Program-made: the position numbers and the translations under genes | Shown here: piece by piece, positions 8,308 to 15,920 of the stretch | Numbering within the stretch: the stretch's first letter is position 1 | Layout of the letters: every line of letters starts with the position of its first letter | Assembly: GCF_029664245.1 (NCBI RefSeq) | Contig: NZ_JANAIE010000002.1 | Span: 310,001-374,000 of the forward strand | From: Profundicola chukchiensis | GTDB lineage: Bacteria; Bacteroidota; Bacteroidia; Flavobacteriales; Weeksellaceae | Direction: 5' to 3' | DNA: 64,000 bases | The notes under the pieces: generated by a model | What the model saw: only the letters and a program-made list of their open reading frames with translations | The model's database searches: none | What the model was told of the DNA's origin: nothing

Positions 8308-9942
8308 ATGAATAAAAGTAAGTTCATTTTAGTTCTTACCCTGATGACATCTCTTGTATTCCTAAGCTGTGGAGGCGGCGGAGGCAGCAAAGGTGGTGGG
8401 ACTAAGAATTTTACCAGTCGTTCTGGATGGAAACCTAATGACCAAAAAGGTTGGATGTTTACCGGGAAAAAGAACAAAGAGAAAGCGTGGGTCGGAATGG
8501 TTTATATTGAAGGTGGTTCTTATACCATGGGTCAAGTTAAAACCGATGTAATGCGTGATTGGAACAATACGCCTAGACGTATGCAAGTTCGTTCTTTTTA
8601 TTTAGGAGATGCAGAGGTTACAAACTACGAGTATCGTGAGTATATGGCGTGGATGGCTTATGTATTCCCATCAAGCGACCCAAATAACAAATTAATCAAT
8701 CAAGGTATTCTACCTGATACATTGGTTTGGGGGAATAAATTATCTCGCAACGAATTATTTGTTAATGAATATTTAAGAAATCCTTCTTTCGACTATTATC
8801 CAGTTGTTGGTGTTTCTTGGCTACAAGCAGAAAGATACTGTGAGTGGTTGACAGACAGAGCTAACGAAAAAGCGATGATGGAGAAAGGCTATATCGACAA
8901 GGATTTATACTTAAATGAAGAGGTTAACTTAGGTTCTAATCACTTTAACACAGATAAATTCCAACAAAGTCCTGATCAAGTATTTGAGGGGGATAATGTA
9001 ATCGATACGGCTAGAATCTTGAAAGAAGTTAAAGTTAAAACTCCTAACTCAAGAATCAACTATCGTGCAACCATGAACTCAAACTTGGTTTCTCAATTTA
9101 GACTTCCAACAGAAGCTGAGTGGGAATATGCAGCTTTAGCTTTACCTGCTGATCGTGTTTATAACGAATATAAAGGTAAAAACATTGCTGGATACTCATT
9201 AAGAGAGGAGCGCGGTAGAAAACGTGGTGATTTCATCGAGAACTTCAAACAAGGTCGTGGTGACTACTCCGGTATTGGAGGTTGGGGTAATGATGGTTCT
9301 GCCATTACCAATGATGTTAAGAAATTTAAAGCCAATCCATTTGGATTACACGGTATGTTAGGTAACGTTGCTGAGTGGACTGCGGATGTTTATCGTCCAA
9401 TCATTGACGACGAAGCAAATGACTTCAACTACTTCCGTGGTAATATCTATACAAGAAGAATTGAAAATCCAGATGGTGGTTACGAAACTTACCAAGAAGG
9501 TGAAGTTCAATATGACACTTTAGACAATGGTCAGTTATTAGCAAGAGGTTTACCAGGACACTACAAAAAAGAAGTTATCGAAGATGCTAGAGATTACCGT
9601 GATGGTGACTACAGATCTTCTCTTGAGCTAGCTGGTGAGGATATCGATCCAGATGCGACCAACGATGCTATGTATAATTCGCCTGTAAGAAACTTCGTAG
9701 TTGCTGATGATGGTAGAGTTATCATGGAGAAAGATGGAAATCAAAGATTCACTGATATTAGCAAGTCGCTTAGAGTTGTTAAAGGTGGTTCTTGGAAAGA
9801 TGACATCTATTGGTTAGATCCAGGTCAGAGAAGATACCTTAACGAAGGTTCTGCAGCTGCTTGGGTAGGATTCCGTGTCGCACAAGACTATACAGGAAAC
9901 GAAGAAATGGGAGGCAAACGCAGCAAGAGAGGCGTTAAATAA
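8308..9942 (+). CDS. gldJ: Gliding motility lipoprotein GldJ
   Basis: A 544-residue lipoprotein. GldJ is part of the gliding/T9SS machinery of Bacteroidota and is needed for GldK stability in Flavobacterium johnsoniae. The lipobox LVFLSC at about 17-22 is followed by a Gly-rich linker. The rest is a formylglycine-generating-enzyme-like (SUMF1) fold: YIEGGSYTMGQ, DAEVTNYEYREYM, VVGVSWLQAERYCEWLT, RLPTEAEWEYAA, GNVAEWTADVY and VVKGGSWKDD. It has its own promoter and a strong terminator. The porU-gldJ-murF neighbourhood is one I associate with Flavobacteriales. Confidence 0.93.
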   Translation: MNKSKFILVLTLMTSLVFLSCGGGGGSKGGGTKNFTSRSGWKPNDQKGWMFTGKKNKEKAWVGMVYIEGGSYTMGQVKTDVMRDWNNTPRRMQVRSFYLGDAEVTNYEYREYMAWMAYVFPSSDPNNKLINQGILPDTLVWGNKLSRNELFVNEYLRNPSFDYYPVVGVSWLQAERYCEWLTDRANEKAMMEKGYIDKDLYLNEEVNLGSNHFNTDKFQQSPDQVFEGDNVIDTARILKEVKVKTPNSRINYRATMNSNLVSQFRLPTEAEWEYAALALPADRVYNEYKGKNIAGYSLREERGRKRGDFIENFKQGRGDYSGIGGWGNDGSAITNDVKKFKANPFGLHGMLGNVAEWTADVYRPIIDDEANDFNYFRGNIYTRRIENPDGGYETYQEGEVQYDTLDNGQLLARGLPGHYKKEVIEDARDYRDGDYRSSLELAGEDIDPDATNDAMYNSPVRNFVVADDGRVIMEKDGNQRFTDISKSLRVVKGGSWKDDIYWLDPGQRRYLNEGSAAAWVGFRVAQDYTGNEEMGGKRSKRGVK

Positions 9943-9963
9943 TCCAACAACATTTATATATTT

Positions 9964-9993
9964 AAAAAGAGAGCTTAATCGCTCTCTTTTTTT
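9964..9993 (+). terminator. Terminator between gldJ and murF
   Basis: AAAAAGAGAGC, a TTAATC loop, then GCTCTC and a T run. It separates gldJ from murF, so murF needs its own promoter. Confidence 0.85.
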
Positions 9994-10005
9994 ATGCTTT
10001 TATTT

Positions 10006-10013
10006 TATCTTTA
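10006..10013 (+). promoter_or_regulatory. -7 element of murF, possibly leaderless
   Basis: TATCTTTA differs from TAnnTTTG only in the last base and ends four bases before the murF ATG at 10018. If used, the transcript would start at or next to the start codon. The strong terminator just upstream makes some promoter here likely. Confidence 0.4.
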
Positions 10014-10017
10014 TATC

Positions 10018-11298
10018 ATGAATGTAAAAGAATTTTATCCACTATTTCTTAAGTCAACAGGTGTATGTACCGATACTAGAAAAGTTGAAAAAGGAAACGT
10101 ATTTATCGCTTTAAAAGGTGATAACTTTAATGGTAATGAATATGCTAGTCAAGCTTTAAAAGGAGGCGCCATGGCAGCTATAGTTGATGAAGCAGAATTT
10201 GCTAAACCAGAAGAAAATATTTATTTGGTTGAGGATGGATTGATTTTTTTACAAAACTTAGCACAATATCATCGTTTACAATTAGACATTCCCTTTATTG
10301 GATTGACGGGCAGTAATGGAAAAACCACCACCAAAGAGCTAATTGCTACTTGCCTTGAGCCAAAATATAAAGTTGCCTACACCCAAGGAAACTTTAATAA
10401 TCATATTGGCGTTCCTCTTACTTTATTATCCATAGATGCTTCACATGAGATTGCAGTCATAGAAATGGGCGCAAATCATATGGGAGAGATTGCTGATTTG
10501 TGCGAAATTGCTCAACCTGATTTTGGCTATATCACCAATTTTGGAAAAGCGCACATAGAAGGCTTTGGAAGTAAGGAAGGAGTGATCAAGGCTAAATCTG
10601 AGTTATATCAATTTTTGAATAAAACCAATGGCACTGCATTTATAAATGTGGATGATCCAATTCAACTAGAAAAATCTACAGATTTAAAAACCATTAGGTT
10701 TGGTTTTGAACAAAATGCTACTTACAATTTTAATAGAACTTCTGAAAACGGTTTGGCAGCCATTCAATATAAAGACTCCTCATTACAAACTCATTTAAGC
10801 GGGAATTATAACGAACCGAATATTGCAGCTGCCGCCAGTATAGCTTTACATTTTGGTGTATCGGCTATTGAAATTCAGAAAGCACTGGCATCCTATCACC
10901 CTAATTTGAATCGCTCACAAGAAATCGAAAAAGACGAACGAAAAATCCTTTTAGATGCCTATAACGCGAATCCAACTTCTATGGAAGCTGCTCTGCGTAA
11001 CTTTGCTACTTTAGAAGGTTCTAAGACGGTGGTATTAGGTGATATGTTTGAGTTGGGTGATATATCTGACCAAGAACATCATCAGATCGCCAAATTAGCG
11101 ACAGAGTTGAAGTTTGATAACATCATTTTAATTGGTCATGAATTTCAAAAGGTGAAATTGGCGCATCCAAATATTCATCAATTCCCAAGTAGAGATGTAT
11201 TTATGGAGCACATAAAGCAACATAAGATTGAAACAGATCGCATCTTAATTAAAGGCTCAAGAGGAATGGCGTTGGAGAAAGTGTTGGAGGTTATTTAA
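10018..11298 (+). CDS. murF: UDP-N-acetylmuramoyl-tripeptide--D-alanyl-D-alanine ligase MurF
   Basis: About 426 residues, cytoplasmic. It adds D-Ala-D-Ala to the UDP-MurNAc-tripeptide in peptidoglycan synthesis. The N-terminal domain carries TDTRKVEKGNVFIALKG. The ATP-binding loop GLTGSNGKTTTKEL lies near residues 93-106, followed by GNFNNHIGVPLTLL, the central-domain EMGANHMGEI, and the C-terminal LLDAYNANPTSMEAAL and GDMFELG. I chose ATG 10018 because ATG 9994 lies in the T tract of the gldJ terminator and would precede the putative promoter. Confidence 0.93.
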   Translation: MNVKEFYPLFLKSTGVCTDTRKVEKGNVFIALKGDNFNGNEYASQALKGGAMAAIVDEAEFAKPEENIYLVEDGLIFLQNLAQYHRLQLDIPFIGLTGSNGKTTTKELIATCLEPKYKVAYTQGNFNNHIGVPLTLLSIDASHEIAVIEMGANHMGEIADLCEIAQPDFGYITNFGKAHIEGFGSKEGVIKAKSELYQFLNKTNGTAFINVDDPIQLEKSTDLKTIRFGFEQNATYNFNRTSENGLAAIQYKDSSLQTHLSGNYNEPNIAAAASIALHFGVSAIEIQKALASYHPNLNRSQEIEKDERKILLDAYNANPTSMEAALRNFATLEGSKTVVLGDMFELGDISDQEHHQIAKLATELKFDNIILIGHEFQKVKLAHPNIHQFPSRDVFMEHIKQHKIETDRILIKGSRGMALEKVLEVI

Positions 11299-11368
11299 AG
11301 GATGATGGTGTTTTGGATAAAACTAATTTCTAAGAAAATATTTTTCCAATTAAAAATTATTCCCTATT

Positions 11369-11388
11369 TTTATGATATAAATCATAAA
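11369..11388. promoter_or_regulatory. Perfect 8-bp inverted repeat just upstream of an island gene
   Basis: TTTATGAT, four bases, then ATCATAAA, ending nine bases before the ATG at 11398. It is shaped like a dimeric repressor site, or a short hairpin over the translation start. AT-richness makes chance occurrence possible. Confidence 0.3.
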
Positions 11389-11397
11389 TTCAAAGAG

Positions 11398-12113
11398 ATG
11401 AAAAGACTATTTACCCCCCTATTTTTAGGCGGTGGTTTTTACACTCCTGGAGATAACGGACCTCCCGGACCTGGGTCTCCAGGCGGAACTTATAGTGGTC
11501 CTAGTGAAAGTGACGGCTCATCAGTTGGTTACACAAGATTTGTTATTGGTGATGGTGGTACAGGAAACCAAGATGATGTGGATGCTATAAATCAAATTAC
11601 CCTCGAAATGGATGCTGCTTTTGGGGTTGGGAATTGGGTTTTGTTGAAAGTATGCCCGATGACGCGCCCAGCTTTGATAGTGCAACTGAATATTATAACT
11701 TTTTAATTAACTCATTAAACATTGCATATTTAGATGAAACTAGCACTGAGGATTTAGAAACTAATTCAATGCTAAAAAGTTATAGAATTGTTATTTTTGA
11801 AAACCTTTTGGGAAGCGAGAGAGGTTTAAATGTTAGGATTAAGTTTGATTTAAATTATAATCTACCTGATATTATTGGTGTTACAACGAATTGGTTTGGT
11901 GGCGAACTATTTAATGAGTGGTTTTATGATGATAATAATTGGTCAAGTACTATTAACAATAATCATATTCATTTAATAGGTTCGCTGGAACAGAGGGTTT
12001 TAATAAATGGCTATGGAATAAAAATTATTGAACATGAGATTCATGTAGATTTTAACGTGGATTCTCTTGGGAATATGGTTGGCTCACCAAATGTCGAACT
12101 AATAATTCAGTAA
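11398..12113 (+). pseudogene. Frameshifted Gly/Pro-rich hypothetical gene
   Basis: Two reading frames join into one about 238-residue protein if one T is restored in the T4 run at 11639-11642. Upstream the frame reads AAFGVGNWV; the other frame then continues naturally as FVESMPDDAPSFDSATEYY to the stop at 12113. After MKRLFTPLFLGGGFYTP comes a collagen-like Gly/Pro stretch (GDNGPPGPGSPGG), then an acidic, probably folded C-terminal domain without recognisable motifs. It could be a recent inactivating mutation, a phase-variable tract or a sequencing error. The function is not recognised. It opens the accessory island. Confidence 0.6.
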
Positions 12114-12115
12114 CT

Positions 12116-12253
12116 ATGCATCCAAAATATGGAGAATTTTTAGGTTTTATAATTAGTATATTAATAATCGTTTTCATTTTCTATTTAATTTACAAATTAA
12201 TTTTCGTGAAAAATAAAAGAAATCGATATGATAAGTCAAATTATAAGAAATGA
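12116..12253 (+). CDS. Small single-span membrane protein (45 aa)
   Basis: It starts three bases after the preceding stop codon. After MHPKYGEF there is one strongly hydrophobic helix (about residues 9-30, GFIISILIIVFIFYLIYKLI) and then a basic, Tyr- and Asn-rich tail (VKNKRNRYDKSNYKK). The positive-inside rule puts the C-terminus in the cytoplasm. The close spacing suggests co-translation with the frameshifted gene before it. It could be an immunity protein or membrane-active peptide, but nothing in the sequence proves either. Confidence 0.55.
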   Translation: MHPKYGEFLGFIISILIIVFIFYLIYKLIFVKNKRNRYDKSNYKK

Positions 12254-12267
12254 ATAATGCCAATTGA

Positions 12268-12465
12268 AAAGGAATTGTATTTGTTCCACAAGGAACCCCT
12301 TTAAATTCTGATGCCCACGCAATAAGAATTATGGAGCCTACAACTACTGGCACATACCCACACCCAAAAGGATATGTGAAGTTTTATAATAGTAATGGTC
12401 ATCCAATTAACCCTAATAATGGTCAAACCTTAGGAAATGCTAATAATCATTTTGACTTTCCTTAA
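12268..12465 (+). pseudogene. Headless toxin-tip fragment 1
   Basis: An open frame of 65 codons begins right after an in-frame TGA and has no start codon ahead of its conserved part. It reads AIRIMEPTTTGTYPHPKGYV, KFYNSNGHPINPNNGQ and ends NNHFDFP. In my knowledge, the pattern GYV-(K/R)-FYN-x-x-G-x-P-x-N followed by a terminal H-F is seen at the C-terminal ends of Rhs and other polymorphic toxins. An immunity-like gene follows after 13 bases. I take it as a displaced toxin tip lacking its carrier. Family assignment is uncertain. Confidence 0.5.
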
Positions 12466-12691
12466 TGAAACAAAAATAATGAATGAAAATATTATCTTTC
12501 AAGGAGAATCGAAATTCGAAAAAATAATCTTTGACAAAAATTCAATGTTATTCTACTTTTATTTCGAAAAAATTCACTTAATTCCTACCGATTTTTGGAG
12601 GTTCTATAAGGAAAATAAAATAGAACATATTTCAAGAGATCATACTTTAAAATATCATTTTCAAAAACCTAAAATAGATTTAGTTCCTTAT
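12405..12691 (+). repeat. Direct repeat, copy A (pairs with 13600-13881)
   Basis: About 287 bases covering the last codons of toxin tip 1 and the first 71 codons of immunity gene 1. It is nearly identical to 13600-13881, with a handful of substitutions and one five-base gap. The copies are offset by 1195 bases and flank toxin tip 2 with immunity gene 2. Confidence 0.9.
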
Positions 12692-12889
12692 ATGATAGAA
12701 GAACTTAAAAATGAATATTTAACTAGAATAGAAATATCAAAAAATAATGATTTAAATTTATTTTTTTCATCAAATAAAAGAATTGAAGTATACATTGTTT
12801 CTATGGCTTTTGAGAATTGGGAAATTATGATTAAAAGTAAAAAATATATTTGTCTTCAAGGAGGTTACGACATTGCTACTATTGGGTAA
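12479..12889 (+). CDS. Putative immunity protein 1
   Basis: 136 residues, no signal peptide, so probably cytoplasmic. It is clearly related to the 134-residue product at 13192. Shared positions include FWR, K-x-NK, IS-x-DH, KP, LKN, (I/V)E-x-Y, SM-x-x-ENW and a closing Y-(I/V)-CL-x-GG. A C-terminal E-x-W...C-x-x-GG pattern recalls small immunity-like families such as DUF6188, but I hold that loosely. It directly follows a toxin-tip fragment, the usual toxin-then-immunity order. The start MNENIIFQ at 12479 is chosen because an upstream frame opening overlaps the toxin tail. Confidence 0.6.
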   Translation: MNENIIFQGESKFEKIIFDKNSMLFYFYFEKIHLIPTDFWRFYKENKIEHISRDHTLKYHFQKPKIDLVPYMIEELKNEYLTRIEISKNNDLNLFFSSNKRIEVYIVSMAFENWEIMIKSKKYICLQGGYDIATIG

Positions 12890-12939
12890 ATTGTTAATGT
12901 TTTAGGATCATTCAATTCAATACAGATATGCTGGCTTAA

Positions 12940-13188
12940 TTAGAGTTATGGAAGTTAAGATCTATCATCAAAGTGGGAGAAGATGTAAACGTTAGACCTT
13001 ATACACCAATTAATCCCATGTATCCAGATGCTAATCTTATAAGAGTGACGCAACCAGGAGTTTCTGGAGGAGTGTTTTACCCTAAAGGTTACGTTAGGTT
13101 TTACAATAGTTATGGTCAACCCATGAATAATCCTCAAGTAAATACCAATCCAGGGTCAAACAATAATACTCATTTTGTATTTCAGTAA
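12940..13188 (+). pseudogene. Headless toxin-tip fragment 2
   Basis: The frame opens after a TAA at 12937 and has no ATG before its conserved part; GTG 12973 is the only alternative start. It contains LIRVTQPGVSGG, FYPKGYVRFYNSYGQPMNN and ends THFVF. It aligns in outline with fragment 1 (IRIMEP, GYVKFYN, HFDF). Immunity gene 2 starts three bases after its stop. A further trace of the pattern (YAGLIRVME) occurs in another frame at about 12927-12953, suggesting more than one round of decay here. Confidence 0.5.
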
Positions 13189-13191
13189 ATT

Positions 13192-13596
13192 ATGGAAAGA
13201 CAACTAAAAACATTATCTGAAGGAAAAGCAAAACTTATTAGTTTAACTTGCACTAATACAAATTATTGGCAATTCGTATTTGAAGATAAAATAGCGTTTA
13301 GTACTTTCTGCTTTTGGCGATTACTTAAAGCAAATAAACCCTTTTATATATCCATAGATCATAAAGAAAAGTTTGGACTAAAAAAACCTTTAGATTTAGT
13401 TTATGAACTAAATATACTTTTAAAGAACATTTCTCTTATTCAAATTAAGAGAGATGTGAATTCAGGAGACTCTTTTTTTATTTTTGAAGAAAATATTAAA
13501 ATTGAATTTTATACATCTTCTATGGGATACGAGAATTGGTCTTTGTATATTGATAAAAGACAATATGTATGCTTGGGAGGAGGTGAAATCGCATAA
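13192..13596 (+). CDS. Putative immunity protein 2
   Basis: 134 residues, a cytoplasmic-type paralogue of immunity protein 1, with the shared FWR...ISIDH...KKPLDLV, an Ile/Glu-rich middle and the terminal SMGYENWSLYI...YVCLGGGEIA. It begins three bases after toxin tip 2, which suggests coupled expression. The divergence between the two immunity copies beside two divergent toxin tips fits paired specificity. The role is inferred from order and family resemblance only. Confidence 0.6.
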   Translation: MERQLKTLSEGKAKLISLTCTNTNYWQFVFEDKIAFSTFCFWRLLKANKPFYISIDHKEKFGLKKPLDLVYELNILLKNISLIQIKRDVNSGDSFFIFEENIKIEFYTSSMGYENWSLYIDKRQYVCLGGGEIA

Positions 13597-13599
13597 TAG

Positions 13600-13881
13600 A
13601 ATTAATCCTAATAATGGTCAAGCCTTAGGAAATGCTAATAATCATTTTGACTTTCCTTAATTTAACAAAAATAATGAATGAAAATATTATCTTTCAAGGA
13701 GATTCGAAATTCGAAAAAATAATCTTTGACAAAAATTCAATGTTATTCTACTTTTATTTCGAAAAAATTCACTTAATTCCTACGGATTTTTGGAGGTTCT
13801 ATAAGGAAAATAGAATATATTTCAAGAGATCATACTTTAAAATATCATTTTCAAAAACCTAAAATAGATTTAGTTCCCTAT
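13600..13881 (+). repeat. Direct repeat, copy B, holding a toxin-tail scar and a broken immunity gene
   Basis: It carries only the last codons of toxin tip 1 (INPNNGQ to NNHFDFP, stop 13658-13660) and a second copy of the start of immunity gene 1 (ATG 13674). A five-base deletion relative to copy A, near 13810, shifts the frame, and translation would stop at 13862. It looks like a leftover from a duplication or cassette exchange. Confidence 0.85.
13674..13862 (+). pseudogene. Truncated immunity gene 3
   Basis: The first 44 or so codons match immunity protein 1 nearly perfectly (MNENIIFQGDSKFEK, then FWRFYKEN). A five-base deletion then changes the frame and produces a spurious C-terminus. 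The original frame resumes in sequence at KPKIDLVPY and at once diverges into an unrelated tail (13882-14184). It is probably non-functional. Confidence 0.7.
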
Positions 13882-14184
13882 CATATCAAATTAGATGAAA
13901 AGTTTATTTATAATAAAAATTTACCTGGATTTAACTTATCGGCCGTGTCAAAGAATATAAGATTTCCTCTATTTAAAAGTGGTTCAGATAATGCTGATAA
14001 GCTTTATAGTTCAAGTTATTTATCTGATGTGGAACATATTTATATTGTGGAAAGCTTAAATCAAGCCGAAGCAAAAATATCTAAAGTCAAAGCGCGCCGA
14101 AATGAATGTATAAATCTCGTAGATGATTCTTGGGAATTATTTGAGGTATATAGATTAAACTATAATCTTCTTAATAAGAATTAA
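13882..14184 (+). pseudogene. Orphan 3' gene fragment joined to the immunity repeat
   Basis: An open frame of about 100 codons continues from the repeat boundary (HIKLDEKFIYNK) to LNYNLLNKN and a stop at 14184. A GTG at 13945 could start a 79-residue product, but no good start is evident. It is not recognised; the helical, charged middle (SLNQAEAKISKVKARRN) suggests a small soluble protein, perhaps another immunity gene's 3' end. It overlaps the end of tatD on the other strand by 14 bases. Confidence 0.45.
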
Positions 14185-14941
14185 ATACCTCCCGAGCATT
14201 CTCACTCGTAATCGTCGCAATCTCTTGTGGCGTGGCATTATAAATATCACAAAGCTTTTCTACCACCAACGGAATATAACTAGGTTCATTTCGCTTACCT
14301 CTGTGAGGGACCGGTGCTAAATAAGGCGCATCTGTTTCTAAAACGATATGTTTCAAATCGATTTCATGCAAAAATTGATCGATCTTGCCATTTTTGAAAG
14401 TAACTACACCTCCAATTCCTAATTTAAAACCTAGATCTATAGCTCTCTGAGCGTCTTCTAATGTACCCGTAAAACAATGAAATATGCCAAATAATTCCGG
14501 CGATTTATTATCTTCTACCACCTCAAAAGTCTCAGGAAAACTATCTCGGGTGTGAATCACGATCGGCCAACCTTTTTCCTTGGCCCAACCAATTTGTGTA
14601 GCGAATGCTTCTTGCTGTTCTTTCAAATACGTTTTATCCCAGTACAAATCAATACCGATTTCTCCTATGGCAGCAAAATCCCGCTGATCAATCCATGTTT
14701 TAACTTTAGCTAATTCCTCTTGATAAGTCTCTTCCTTCACAGAGGTAGGATGCAACCCCATCATTAAATGCATCATTTTTGGATGCTTTGCTTCTACCGC
14801 AAACATGGCATCGGTATAGGAACTATCAATCGCAGGTAAATAAAATTCGATAACTCCAGCTTCTATAGCACGTTGAATCGCCTCTTCCCTATCTTCGTCA
14901 AAAAGCTCTGAATATATATGGTTGTGCGTATCAATATACAT
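14171..14941 (-). CDS. tatD: TatD family metal-dependent hydrolase
   Basis: 256 residues, cytoplasmic, amidohydrolase-like TIM barrel with DNase activity in studied members. Visible metal-site motifs are DTHNHIYSELF at the N-terminus, GEIGIDLYWD (about 92-101), IHTRDSF, HCFTGT and ETDAPYLAP. The length is normal. It overlaps the GSCFA gene upstream by 11 bases, so the two are likely co-transcribed. Confidence 0.9.
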   Translation of the reverse strand: MYIDTHNHIYSELFDEDREEAIQRAIEAGVIEFYLPAIDSSYTDAMFAVEAKHPKMMHLMMGLHPTSVKEETYQEELAKVKTWIDQRDFAAIGEIGIDLYWDKTYLKEQQEAFATQIGWAKEKGWPIVIHTRDSFPETFEVVEDNKSPELFGIFHCFTGTLEDAQRAIDLGFKLGIGGVVTFKNGKIDQFLHEIDLKHIVLETDAPYLAPVPHRGKRNEPSYIPLVVEKLCDIYNATPQEIATITSENAREVFNSY

Positions 14942-15917
14942 GAATTCTATTTTTAAGTTCGTTTATCTCTTCATTCAAACTATTCTTGGGCATCTGCATG
15001 GCAAGTCTTTCTAGTTTTTTCATCGTATCAAATAAAAACTTTCTATGTTCTACACCCTCTGGATTGATAGGTTTATGTGCTAAAGCCATCAACATTTTAT
15101 CTACTTCTTGCATCATTCCTTGAGTTTCTCCCGAAAAATAAGTTGATTTAAACTTATCCCAGATATAGTCAACACCCAATTCATTAAGATGAACCAAATC
15201 TTTATCATAATAACGATAATCGCGTAATTCATCTAACACAATTTCATATGATGGAAAATAATTCACATCTTGATATTCTCTCAACAAAACATGAAGCGCT
15301 CTATGCAACACCCCTTTGCTCACATGGTTTTCTCTATATCCATCACGCACATGACGTACTGGACTCACCGTGAAAATGATTTTAGCATTAGGCTTCACAT
15401 CCTTCACCATAAGAACCATATTGCGCAGAGCATCAAATACTTCTTTCTCCGAAAGCAATAATTTATTAAAATTATTTTGAGGTACTTTATGGCAATTACT
15501 TACCGAAAAACCACCATTTAGGTAATACGCCCAAGCAGTACCAAGCGTAAATACAAAAACCGAAGTTCTCGTTAAGAAATCATTTGCTTCTTCTATACTT
15601 TCGTTCACCAAGTCTAAGACTTGTTTTAGCTTGGATCTAGAAAACAAATGACTATGATCCCAGCTAAAAAACAGACCTTGGTAATTGTAAATTTCTTTTT
15701 CTGTATAGTAACTTCTCGTATATACCCTAGAAAGCACATTTTCCATCGCCAAAGGATGGAACTGTGTACCAAATGGATTGATGAGTGTCTGAAACTTAGC
15801 TTGTTTTAATCTTTCGCCTATTTCAGCTACAAAGCAAGACCCCAAACAAAAAATACCATCTTGATATTGAATATCAAAATTAGGTTTTTCGATAGGAACT
15901 TGAGAGAAAAGATTCAT
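14931..15917 (-). CDS. GSCFA domain-containing protein
   Basis: 328 residues. The family name motif appears as GSCFVAEIGERL near residues 26-37, followed by NPFGTQFHP, LGTAWAY, TVSPVRHVRDG and a closing HLNELGVDYIW. Such proteins resemble GDSL/SGNH esterases; the molecular role in Bacteroidota is not settled. There is no signal peptide. It lies three bases from the polyprenyl synthase gene and overlaps tatD, forming a three-gene minus-strand run. Confidence 0.85.
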   Translation of the reverse strand: MNLFSQVPIEKPNFDIQYQDGIFCLGSCFVAEIGERLKQAKFQTLINPFGTQFHPLAMENVLSRVYTRSYYTEKEIYNYQGLFFSWDHSHLFSRSKLKQVLDLVNESIEEANDFLTRTSVFVFTLGTAWAYYLNGGFSVSNCHKVPQNNFNKLLLSEKEVFDALRNMVLMVKDVKPNAKIIFTVSPVRHVRDGYRENHVSKGVLHRALHVLLREYQDVNYFPSYEIVLDELRDYRYYDKDLVHLNELGVDYIWDKFKSTYFSGETQGMMQEVDKMLMALAHKPINPEGVEHRKFLFDTMKKLERLAMQMPKNSLNEEINELKNRIHVY

Positions 15918-15920
15918 TTT

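Noticed and set aside
8370-8400. Gly-rich low-complexity tract in gldJ as a simple repeat
   Set aside because: It is a flexible lipoprotein linker; codons vary and the repeat is too short to be a slippage locus.
12116-14184. Insertion sequence or prophage remnant in the accessory island
   Set aside because: No transposase, integrase, terminal inverted repeats, tRNA or phage structural genes are visible; the duplication is explained by toxin/immunity cassettes.
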